In this document: piece by piece, positions 1 to 7,341 of the stretch
Layout of the letters: every line of letters begins with the position of its first letter
Position numbering within the stretch: position 1 is the first letter of the stretch
Source of the DNA: Caldifarciminota bacterium
GTDB lineage: Bacteria > Hydrothermota > Hydrothermia > UBA1063 > CAJXJZ01
DNA length: 7,741 bases
Direction of reading: 5' to 3'
Assembly: GCA_027033555.1 (NCBI GenBank)
Contig: JALVLE010000351.1
Location: 1 to 7,741, forward strand
The notes under the pieces: model-generated
The model's input: only the letters and a program-made list of their open reading frames with translations
What the model was told of the DNA's origin: nothing
Database searches by the model: none
Position numbers and translations under genes: made by a program

Positions 1-769
1 CTATCATCTCATAACCTATTGATTGCCATACAGTAAAAAAATTACCTCCAATAGCTCTTTCAACAAAATATGGGATAAGCCCTAAAACAAAAAGAGATAC
101 AAGGGTGGATAAAAAAGCAAAACATAGATACAATCTGCATCTTTTATGGCTCATGGCATCAAATAGCACCTCTCTTAGCATCATAAACTCGTTGAGTGTT
201 TTCCCTTTTACAAACTTTTTAAGGTATTCTGGCAGGAAGAATATTACAGAATAAAGCAACGTTATAACGACTATGACAAAAAGAGCATAGATATAAATAC
301 CTTTCATAATTCCCTCAAATGTATCCTTTAAAATATAGGAGAAGGGAATGGCGTAGATCAGAATACCGCTGAAAGTTACAACACCTCTCAAAAGCAAATA
401 AGACGTGGCCTCTCCTGCCCCTACACCAAATCGGGTAAGATAATATACCTGCACAGGGAGACCACTCAGCTGAAAAGGTGTAATTGAAGCAAGAAAAATT
501 CCGATTACTATGGTTTTAAAAGACACAAATACATTTAACCGGTGTTTTCCAATTGCAGAAAGCAAAGAAAGTTTGAGTGAATCAAAGAAAATATACACCC
601 CCCACAATGTGCTCAACACCACCATGTATTTAAAAGGGACTGCAAGAAGAATTCTCAGGCTATCCTTTTTTAAGGTTAGTAGATAAAATACCCCAAGTGA
701 AAGTATGAGCAGGAATATACCATAAACAATGAGTTTTTTGTTTAACGGGATGCGGTCACTTTCTGTCAT
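1..769 (-). CDS. Polytopic membrane protein, LPG synthase TM / flippase-like family (partial, C-terminus beyond window)
   Basis: I translated the minus strand and found 256 codons open from an ATG at 769 to the window edge. Hydrophobic segments lie at about residues 13-33, 46-62, 80-98, 128-146, 157-179 and 212-235. Between the third and fourth is a loop at about 97-122 containing TPFQLSGLPVQVYYLTRFGV. That loop resembles the conserved TPxxxGGxPxQ-x-Y-x-L-x-R-x-G stretch of the UPF0104 / lysylphosphatidylglycerol synthase TM family (PF03706, TIGR00374-like). Members are inner-membrane proteins of roughly 300-340 residues, some tied to lipid or glycan modification or flipping, most uncharacterised. 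About 60-80 residues are probably missing. An in-frame TAA directly precedes the ATG, so no upstream start is possible. The start overlaps the end of the preceding gene by 14 nt and has no visible Shine-Dalgarno, suggesting translational coupling. Family assignment is fairly sure; substrate is unknown. Confidence 0.8.
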   Translation of the reverse strand, partial: MTESDRIPLNKKLIVYGIFLLILSLGVFYLLTLKKDSLRILLAVPFKYMVVLSTLWGVYIFFDSLKLSLLSAIGKHRLNVFVSFKTIVIGIFLASITPFQLSGLPVQVYYLTRFGVGAGEATSYLLLRGVVTFSGILIYAIPFSYILKDTFEGIMKGIYIYALFVIVVITLLYSVIFFLPEYLKKFVKGKTLNEFMMLREVLFDAMSHKRCRLYLCFAFLSTLVSLFVLGLIPYFVERAIGGNFFTVWQSIGYEMI

Positions 770-2723
770 TTAAATAAATCAATTTAAAACTTTCATTTTT
801 GTGTAACTTTCTTGATTGCAAAAATAAAATATACATCCCATCCGGCATGGGAGGTATAGAAAGAGTATTATACCCTCGTTCTACTGTTACATCCTTTGTG
901 AATACAACGCTTCCCATAACATTGATAATCCGTATCTCCAATTCAAGCGGTAAAGTAAATAGTGAATAAAGGAGAAGCTCTCCATCATGTATAATGTTGC
1001 CTAAAGGCACCACAGGGAAATCTCTCTTTGGAGTAAAGTATCCGGTATCAAAAACATCCACCTTGCCATCAGAACTTACTATAAGAAAGCCTTCTAAAGC
1101 AATAATGCTTCCCCCACCCGTGCCAATAAATGTAGAGACCTGAGTCTCATTATTGGCAAAATCCACCACAACAATGCGCACATCCTGTGCACCATATGGC
1201 CTCTCCAGAATGTACAACGTATCTGGGGAAAAGCACGTCAAACTTAAAACAGAACCATACCCCATAAATTCTCTTTCCGCGAGCAAATTCTCAAGGTTTA
1301 TCCTGCGGATTCTGTATTCATTCGTTGCGGGGTACACATAAGGGACATATAAAATACTTTCACAAATATAAGGCTCATAGAGGGTGAACAACCCTGCCCC
1401 AGCTGCTATTTTAAGCGTATTAATCTCATGCAAGGCTGTGTCTTGCATATGGATAAAAATATTTCTCATACCCGTATCCCTCGTAAAAACCAATATATCA
1501 TTGTTGTATTTTTTAATGTAGAATATCCCTTCCCCAGGATAGCCACGTTTTTCTTCCTCTGAATCACTTATTAAGTTGTATCTTATTAATGAATCGTGTC
1601 TCATAAAATAGAGGTTTCCACTCAATAATACAAACGGAATATTTACATCTTCAGCGATTATTTTCCCTTCTGAAACATTATAAATAGAACCATCTGCAAG
1701 TAAATAATACATACCATTCTCGCCCATCTGGAAATATTTTACTTTAAAGGTATCAAAGGTTCTGAAAGATACGGAAAAAGGGTTTTCAAAGAGGGAAAGA
1801 GCGGGATGACCTCCGAATATAAGCTTCAATGTATCCTGACTGCCGGACAGAAATATTACACCTCTTATATGAGAGTACCTCTCCTGCATCAGGCTATCTG
1901 TAAGGACTCCATCATAATTCAAAAGATATAATACTGTATCAACCTGGGCTATATCTTTTATCCTTACATTTTCTATAGAATCAACAGGTCCAATTAGGGT
2001 ATCGCTCTGTAGGCGAAATATATAAGTAAACCTATCTGCGCTGAGCCAGATGTTGTTTCTCACCCTGTTTATATAATAAAACTCTCTACTTAAGTCATGA
2101 TAAAGCAGCTTGAAATGGCAAATAACACCACACCAGAGCATATAAACTCTCTCATCTCTTGTTAACACGTACATGGTATCTTTATATACTCTTATGTTCT
2201 CGGGACGTCCGGCTTCAGGCTCAACAAGTAATGTATCCAGAATAAAACCAGTACTGGTAAAAATGGGCTTTAACACAAGAAAGGTGTCTGAAAACCTTTT
2301 ATAACCCGCAATCAAAGAATCTGAAATCACATGCGCCCCTGTTAAAGAAAACCGCCAAACACTTTCTTTTTTTAAGTCTGCATAAAAATCGTTGCCAAAT
2401 AGCCAGAAACCCTTTCCTTTTTCAAAATATGCAGCATTTCTCGCTCCTTCCGCCCTGTACACTGAATGCCCTTTTTTATCAAAAGCCTCTATATACGTAT
2501 TAAGTTCACCGAAACGTCTTGCAAGTATCCATAGAGTATCCTCCTCTACCCACATATCCAGCAACACATCTTCAGTACCTGAAAAGAGCTTCCCATTTTT
2601 AAATACAGCATGTACTGTGAGTGTATAAATGTCTTTTCCCTGTGCTCTTATTTTTTTAATAGGACCGGTAAAAACGGTAGACACTTTTATTAGCGCAAAA
2701 AATAAAATAACAAGAGCGTTCAT
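756..2723 (-). CDS. Predicted exported beta-propeller-like protein with T9SS/FlgD-like C-terminal tail
   Basis: 655 residues. The N-terminus is a hydrophobic stretch (about residues 3-18, NALVILFFALIKVSTVF) consistent with a signal peptide, though the n-region lacks Lys/Arg. The body has many short strand-like units of the type D-T-(L/M)-(Y/W)-(V/I)-L, for example EDTLWIL, KDTMYVL, VDTVLYLL and PDTLYIL. They recur irregularly and suggest a degenerate beta-propeller. The last 85 or so residues (about 568-655) resemble a type IX secretion sorting tail or FlgD Ig-like domain: LELEIRIINVMGSVVF, a linker, then PPMPDGMYILFL and a closing K-L-I-Y-L strand. This matches the pattern V-x-I-Y-D-x-x-G-x-x-V ... 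L-x-x-G-x-Y-x-x-x-L. Inference: a secreted or surface-attached protein of unknown ligand. The start ATG overlaps the upstream TPR gene's TGA (ATGA). A GGAG lies 14 nt upstream, too far to be optimal, so coupling is likely. No enzymatic motif was recognised. Confidence 0.75.
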   Translation of the reverse strand: MNALVILFFALIKVSTVFTGPIKKIRAQGKDIYTLTVHAVFKNGKLFSGTEDVLLDMWVEEDTLWILARRFGELNTYIEAFDKKGHSVYRAEGARNAAYFEKGKGFWLFGNDFYADLKKESVWRFSLTGAHVISDSLIAGYKRFSDTFLVLKPIFTSTGFILDTLLVEPEAGRPENIRVYKDTMYVLTRDERVYMLWCGVICHFKLLYHDLSREFYYINRVRNNIWLSADRFTYIFRLQSDTLIGPVDSIENVRIKDIAQVDTVLYLLNYDGVLTDSLMQERYSHIRGVIFLSGSQDTLKLIFGGHPALSLFENPFSVSFRTFDTFKVKYFQMGENGMYYLLADGSIYNVSEGKIIAEDVNIPFVLLSGNLYFMRHDSLIRYNLISDSEEEKRGYPGEGIFYIKKYNNDILVFTRDTGMRNIFIHMQDTALHEINTLKIAAGAGLFTLYEPYICESILYVPYVYPATNEYRIRRINLENLLAEREFMGYGSVLSLTCFSPDTLYILERPYGAQDVRIVVVDFANNETQVSTFIGTGGGSIIALEGFLIVSSDGKVDVFDTGYFTPKRDFPVVPLGNIIHDGELLLYSLFTLPLELEIRIINVMGSVVFTKDVTVERGYNTLSIPPMPDGMYILFLQSRKLHKNESFKLIYLNDRK

Positions 2724-5623
2724 TTTATTAGACCGAGCTCCTTTCTGGCCTCCTGTGCCAGTGCATCATTTTTCCGCCTTTTTATAATGGATTTATAAAT
2801 TGATACGGCTTTATTTTTGAGCCCCAGGGTGTATAAAAGACGTGCAGCATTTAAGCCTCCCGTATCGCCCCACTGCCCATCTTTTCTATGAAATTTATAA
2901 ACCCTCAAGAAGTATCCTCCTGCAATATCAAAAAGAGAGTCCTGCATATAGGCTGTACCAAGCCAGTACTTTAACTCCGCCTCCTGTGATAGGTCAAGAT
3001 AGCCCTCTATTTTTTTAAGTTGAACAATTGCAGAATCTGGCTTTCCCATCTCTATATAATTAAACCCAAGAGAAATGTATGCATCTGGCAATTTCTCACA
3101 GACAATGCAATCTGAAATATATTTTTCCAGGAGACTTATCGTTTCTGTTTTTAAATTTGCCCTTTTCGCTGAAAGATACGCATTGAATATAGCTGCGTCT
3201 TTTAAACTTTCAAGCCCTGAGGCCTTTATGTAATTGTTCATTGCCTCCTTGTAGCGTTTTTTTAAATAAAGAATGGTACCCTTTTTGAAATAAAGATAGT
3301 ACTTAATTGTATCAACCGCATTTTCCGGATTTTTAATTAAAGAAAGTGCACTATCCAGTTTGTGCTCTCTTATCAGAGCCTTTACTTTCAAATACCTCAC
3401 CAATGAGCGACCATAGGAATTAAGATATGCAGTATCCTCTTTTATATAACCGATAAATATCCCATACGACGTAAATGTCATTGAATCAATTACACCATAG
3501 CCTAACATCTCAGAGAGTCTTTCAAATACAAATTCCTTATCATAATTTCCCTTTATGAGCTCTTTCAGGTAATAGAGTGCATCTTCTCTATCCAGAAGAG
3601 ACAGTTTTACCTTTTTTAGCATACCTGTTTTTAAATACAGCAAATTTTTATCGTATGCATCAAGCACAAGCCCATCAACTGCATCAATCCTTCCGAGTTT
3701 TAAGAGGTTGGCTGCTTGAAGAGACTGAAACTCATTATCGTTATAAAAAAGCGAATATAAAAGTGACTTTTTATATTCCCGCATGTTAAAGTACCATTTT
3801 GACCTTAAAAGGGCATAAAACCTATCCAAGCCATAGTATTTCTTATACTTCTCAAGTAGTGTATCTGCTCCAAATACATCATCAAGATAAAATGCGTATC
3901 TTATAATTCCTTTTAAAATTTCTTTTGAAGGGGACTTAAAATAATCAATTTTTAATTTCAGCAACCTTTTCAAGATCTTCAAAGAATCTTCTCTATCAGA
4001 CACACTAATCTCTGTGAAAACGAGGGCTATGAATTTTTCATCTCGTGGCAAATACTTGAGCACCGAATCCACATTCCCGGTTGATAACCCGTAAAGATAT
4101 TTATAGTATATGTCTTTTCCCATGCCTTTTAGGAGAGCTGTTTTATTCTGTTTTTTCAAAAGTAAATAAAGGGCATAAAGCTCTTCTCTTGATAGATTTT
4201 CATAACTGTACCTCTCAATGTTAAATTGCAATGGATCGTAGTCAAGCACCACTTTAAAATAGAGGTTCCGCGGGATGTCAATTCTGTATTTTTCCATCAG
4301 AGTGAATGCGTTTTTCAAATAGCTTCTTCTTTTGTACAATTTCCACAGCATGTAAAGAGATTCAACAATATAGGTTCCAGCCTGCCTGGGAAGTTCTTTA
4401 CCCTTTGCATACTGAACAAGTTCCGCATAATAACCGTTTTTGTACAAAGCCTTAATTTTTTCCATAATGCTTTTGTTAGAAAGTAAAATATCCTGTGGCT
4501 TTTCTTTTTTTGAAAGGATATAGTATTTCCAGAAAGAAAGAGTATCATGAGGATAATATCTTCCCACAGATTTTATAAGCACTTTTGCAAGCCCATACTC
4601 CCCTTTCTTTGCAAGATCTATTGATGTTTTTAAAAAGATAGTATCTTTCAAACCACTTTGAGTCCTCATACCATGATAAATTATACCCTTTATGTTACCT
4701 TGCAAATATGCTCTCAGAAGACCATATTCAGGAATGGTATCAAGAAAATGTAAAAGCTCACGATATAGCCTCTTGTTTCTTTTGTTTTTCTTTAAAATAA
4801 GAGTTATGGAATCAGCTCTTATTCTCAATTTAATGGCACTTAATAATTTAATCTTCAAAAGCGTCTCATTCGTTTCATAATCCGAAATAAGCCTGTAACA
4901 GGCATCATAGGCCCCCATGCTATACAGAATATCAAGCCTCAATTTTCTGCTTTCCGGGTCTTTACGCCCGAAAAGGCTATAAAACGCACTGAACGTATCA
5001 TTTTTATGTAAATAATAAAAAAATGGAGCTGTTGGTGTTTCTTTAAACAATCTATCAAAGATACGCCTCTCAAGGTTATTTTTATAAACATACTCAGAGA
5101 GCATTTTCTTATACTTCCCGCCATAATCAGAAGCAAGCACCCTCAACACACTGATATAATGTATTGTATCCTGCATGCTATCAATCCGCAAAAGGAGTTT
5201 TTCAAGAATAGCTCTCCTGTTTCTCACATAAGGATAAAGCAGAGCAAAGCGGGTGGCATTTTTCCCAAGTCGCATTTTATCTATATAAAACAGCCTATTG
5301 AAAACTTTTCTGGCAAGGCTATCTGGAAGATACTTTAATTTCAATTTATATAAATTAACAAGTGCAGAAATTGTATCTCCCCTTTTAAGGTAAAGCTCCG
5401 CCTGTTCATACAATGCCTGGTATTTTATAACAGAATCATTCGCCGTACGGTAAATCTCTGAATAAGCTCTTATAGCACTTTCTATATCTCCGGATCTGGC
5501 ATAATGTCTGGGCAGATCCAGAATATTGAACTTTAAAAAAGTTATAATTGTCAGGACATCTCTTATCCACATGGGTATTATTTTACATACAAAACAGCGG
5601 AAATCCAACCATTCAAAGAGCAT
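2720..5623 (-). CDS. Large tetratricopeptide/helical-repeat protein
   Basis: 967 residues, almost entirely amphipathic helical repeats. TPR units are clearest at the ends. N-terminal ones are at about 41-60 (ARSGDIESAIRAYSEIY) and 66-100 (YEQAELYLKRGDTISAL). C-terminal ones are at about 780-815 (KKGTILYLKKRYKEAMNNY), 844-874 (AYISLGFNYIEMGKPDSAI), 881-911 (YWLGTAYMQDSLFDIAGGYF) and 918-951 (AARLLYTLGLKNKAVSIY). The C-terminal block is similar in style to CpoB/BamD-like periplasmic TPR proteins. The middle is diverged helical repeat. A hydrophobic stretch at about 23-36 could be a signal or membrane anchor. A Cys-x-x-Cys pair lies at 839/842. The start at 5623 has a weak GGTG 8 nt upstream. 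Met18 (codon at 5572) is an alternative start that puts the hydrophobic stretch nearer the N-terminus but has no Shine-Dalgarno. It is the first gene of a three-gene overlapping unit. Likely a protein-interaction scaffold at the envelope; exact role unknown. Confidence 0.85.
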   Translation of the reverse strand: MLFEWLDFRCFVCKIIPMWIRDVLTIITFLKFNILDLPRHYARSGDIESAIRAYSEIYRTANDSVIKYQALYEQAELYLKRGDTISALVNLYKLKLKYLPDSLARKVFNRLFYIDKMRLGKNATRFALLYPYVRNRRAILEKLLLRIDSMQDTIHYISVLRVLASDYGGKYKKMLSEYVYKNNLERRIFDRLFKETPTAPFFYYLHKNDTFSAFYSLFGRKDPESRKLRLDILYSMGAYDACYRLISDYETNETLLKIKLLSAIKLRIRADSITLILKKNKRNKRLYRELLHFLDTIPEYGLLRAYLQGNIKGIIYHGMRTQSGLKDTIFLKTSIDLAKKGEYGLAKVLIKSVGRYYPHDTLSFWKYYILSKKEKPQDILLSNKSIMEKIKALYKNGYYAELVQYAKGKELPRQAGTYIVESLYMLWKLYKRRSYLKNAFTLMEKYRIDIPRNLYFKVVLDYDPLQFNIERYSYENLSREELYALYLLLKKQNKTALLKGMGKDIYYKYLYGLSTGNVDSVLKYLPRDEKFIALVFTEISVSDREDSLKILKRLLKLKIDYFKSPSKEILKGIIRYAFYLDDVFGADTLLEKYKKYYGLDRFYALLRSKWYFNMREYKKSLLYSLFYNDNEFQSLQAANLLKLGRIDAVDGLVLDAYDKNLLYLKTGMLKKVKLSLLDREDALYYLKELIKGNYDKEFVFERLSEMLGYGVIDSMTFTSYGIFIGYIKEDTAYLNSYGRSLVRYLKVKALIREHKLDSALSLIKNPENAVDTIKYYLYFKKGTILYLKKRYKEAMNNYIKASGLESLKDAAIFNAYLSAKRANLKTETISLLEKYISDCIVCEKLPDAYISLGFNYIEMGKPDSAIVQLKKIEGYLDLSQEAELKYWLGTAYMQDSLFDIAGGYFLRVYKFHRKDGQWGDTGGLNAARLLYTLGLKNKAVSIYKSIIKRRKNDALAQEARKELGLIK

Positions 5624-5628
5624 TTTAG

Positions 5629-5657
5629 TTGCACCACTATGCGTTATGTGATATAAT
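5629..5657 (+). promoter_or_regulatory. Sigma70-type extended -10 promoter for hutU
   Basis: A perfect TATAAT at 5652-5657 is preceded directly by TGA (extended -10, TGnTATAAT). A TTGCAC at 5629-5634 lies 17 bp upstream as a partial -35. Transcription would start near 5664, giving a leader of about 25 nt. The leader is too short to hold a riboswitch or a classical attenuator. It also places the promoter inside any longer reading of hutU, which supports the start at 5689. Confidence 0.65.
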
Positions 5658-5676
5658 AGAACTAATTAAACTACAA
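5648..5676 (-). promoter_or_regulatory. Possible sigma70-type promoter for the minus-strand operon
   Basis: On the minus strand TTGTAG (5676-5671) and TATCAC (5653-5648) are 17 bp apart, a weak match to the -35/-10 consensus. The predicted transcription start would be near 5641, about 18 nt before the 5623 ATG. The match is poor. It is offered because the unit must start somewhere in this short divergent gap, and because it overlaps the much better plus-strand promoter. Confidence 0.25.
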
Positions 5677-5682
5677 GGGGGG
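5675..5682 (+). promoter_or_regulatory. Ribosome binding site of hutU
   Basis: AAGGGGGG sits 6 nt before the ATG at 5689, close to the AAGGAGG consensus. It fixes the start of urocanase at 5689 rather than at the in-frame ATG at 5629, whose 20-residue extension would be encoded across the promoter and this site. Confidence 0.8.
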
Positions 5683-5688
5683 AATAGA

Positions 5689-7341
5689 ATGACAAGAGTT
5701 GTAAGAGCACCTCGGGGTACAAAATTAACTGCCAAATCATGGCAGACTGAAGCACCTATGAGAATGCTTATGAATAATCTGGACCCTGAAGTGGCAAAAG
5801 ACCCGGCAAATCTTATAGTTTATGGAGGTACCGGAAAGGCAGCACGTTCATGGGAAGCTTTTGACGCCATTGTTAATACTCTGATAGAACTTGAATTAGA
5901 TGAGACACTGCTCGTACAATCAGGTAAACCCGTTGGAGTATTCAAAACTCATGAATGGGCACCGAGAGTGCTTATTGCAAACAGCAATCTTGTTCCCAAG
6001 TGGGCTACCTGGGAATACTTCAGAGAACTGGAAGAGCGTGGCCTAATCATATATGGGCAGATGACTGCGGGTTCGTGGATTTATATTGGTACACAGGGAA
6101 TTCTGCAGGGTACATATGAAACTTTCTTTGCAGCTGCAAAGAAACACTTTAATGGTAGTTTGAAAGGTAAAATAGTACTTACTGCAGGACTTGGCGAAAT
6201 GGGAGGAGCCCAACCTCTTGCTGCCACTTTAAATGATGGAGTAATGATTGCAGTAGAAGTAAACCCCTGGGCAATTGAGAGAAGGATAAAAACTGGTTAT
6301 CTTGACACATGGACTGATAATCTGGATGAGGCTCTAAAAATGGCAGAAGAGGCCAGAAAAGAAGGTAAACCTCTTTCTATAGGGCTTCTTGGCAACGCGG
6401 CAGAAGTTCATCCCGAACTTGTAAGAAGAGGATTTATCCCCGATGTTCTTACAGACCAGGTAGCTGCCCATGACCCCCTCAATGGTTATATCCCGGCGGG
6501 TCTCACAGTGGAAGAAGCAGCAGAGCTTCGTAGAAAAGACCCCGAAGAGTATCTAAAGAGAGTGGGAGAATCAGCTGCAAAGCACGTGGAAGCCATGCTT
6601 GAAATGCAAAAACAGGGAGCAATAACCTTTGAGTATGGAAACAATTTAAGGAGACTTGCATATGATAACGGCGTTAAAAACGCCTTTGACATACAGGGAT
6701 ACGTTCCAGCATTTATTAGAGATCTTTTTGCAGAAGGTTCCGGTCCTTTCAGATGGGTAGCCCTATCAGGTAACCCGGAAGATATATACAAAACAGACAA
6801 AAAAGTTCTTGAGCTCTTCCCTGAGGATGAACACCTTCGCAAATGGATTGAACTTGCTGAGAAAAAGGTAAAATGGCAGGGTCTTCCTGCAAGGATATGC
6901 TGGCTTGGACAAGGACAGAGAGCTGAATTTGGACTTGCTATAAATGAAATGGTCAAAAAGGGAGAACTTGAGGCACCTATAGTTATAGGAAGAGACCATC
7001 ACGACACGGGCTCTGTAGCATCCCCATACAGAGAAACAGAGGCAATGAAGGATGGGTCAGATGCAATTGCAGATTGGCCAATTTTAAATGCGATGCTCAA
7101 TGTAGCCTCAGGAGCAACCTGGGTTGCCTTCCATCATGGAGGTGGAGTTGGAATTGGTTATTCACTTCACGCAGGGATGGTTATAGTTGCAGACGGGACA
7201 GAGCTTGCTCACAAAAAGCTTGAAAGAGTGCTCACCAATGATCCGGGAATAGGAGTAATAAGACACGCAGATGCAGGCTATGAAATAGCTAAAAACACAG
7301 CCAAAAAACATGGGCTAAAAATCCCGATGGAGAAGCAATGA
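5689..7341 (+). CDS. hutU: Urocanate hydratase (urocanase, EC 4.2.1.49)
   Basis: 550 residues, the usual length for bacterial HutU. Cytoplasmic, NAD+-dependent, it converts urocanate to 4-imidazolone-5-propionate, the second step of histidine degradation. Family signature [10 protein letters not shown] lies at 396-405, with Cys404 matching the conserved active-site cysteine. NAD-contacting motifs are visible in order: [11 protein letters not shown] (45-55), GQMTAGSW (from 123), [11 protein letters not shown] (165-175), VEVN with Glu190, LLGNAAE (233-239), [12 protein letters not shown] (256-267), FEYGNN with Tyr316, [13 protein letters not shown], and [11 protein letters not shown] (from 482). 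Several are slightly off the common bacterial form: GLGEMGG for GLGGMGG, DQVAAHD for [16 protein letters not shown] for GRDHLDSGS. The catalytic cysteine and overall fold motifs are intact, so it should be active. It starts a plus-strand unit with its own promoter and strong Shine-Dalgarno, and its TGA overlaps the next gene's ATG. No hutH, hutI or hutG is visible here. Confidence 0.97.
   Translation: MTRVVRAPRGTKLTAKSWQTEAPMRMLMNNLDPEVAKDPANLIVYGGTGKAARSWEAFDAIVNTLIELELDETLLVQSGKPVGVFKTHEWAPRVLIANSNLVPKWATWEYFRELEERGLIIYGQMTAGSWIYIGTQGILQGTYETFFAAAKKHFNGSLKGKIVLTAGLGEMGGAQPLAATLNDGVMIAVEVNPWAIERRIKTGYLDTWTDNLDEALKMAEEARKEGKPLSIGLLGNAAEVHPELVRRGFIPDVLTDQVAAHDPLNGYIPAGLTVEEAAELRRKDPEEYLKRVGESAAKHVEAMLEMQKQGAITFEYGNNLRRLAYDNGVKNAFDIQGYVPAFIRDLFAEGSGPFRWVALSGNPEDIYKTDKKVLELFPEDEHLRKWIELAEKKVKWQGLPARICWLGQGQRAEFGLAINEMVKKGELEAPIVIGRDHHDTGSVASPYRETEAMKDGSDAIADWPILNAMLNVASGATWVAFHHGGGVGIGYSLHAGMVIVADGTELAHKKLERVLTNDPGIGVIRHADAGYEIAKNTAKKHGLKIPMEKQ
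7329..7332 (+). promoter_or_regulatory. Ribosome binding site of the gene after hutU
   Basis: GGAG inside the last codons of hutU lies 5 nt before the ATG at 7338. It supports that ATG as the true start and a coupled hutU-downstream gene pair. Confidence 0.6.

Noticed and set aside
1153..1341. 62-codon open frame on the plus strand
   Set aside because: It is antisense to the propeller-like gene, with low-complexity product and no support.
4226..4548. Short open frames on both strands inside the TPR gene
   Set aside because: They lie in other frames of a continuous, compositionally sensible TPR coding sequence and have no start signals.
5629..5688. In-frame upstream ATG that would extend urocanase by 20 residues
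   Set aside because: The extension spans the -35, -10 and Shine-Dalgarno elements, and the HutU family similarity begins after the ATG at 5689.
6486..6956. 156-codon open frame on the minus strand
   Set aside because: It lies wholly opposite conserved hutU sequence including the active-site region, and its product is Ser/Phe-rich antisense-like sequence. It is a shadow of hutU.
6766..7002. 78-codon open frame on the minus strand
   Set aside because: It is antisense to hutU motifs with no ribosome binding site or recognisable domain.
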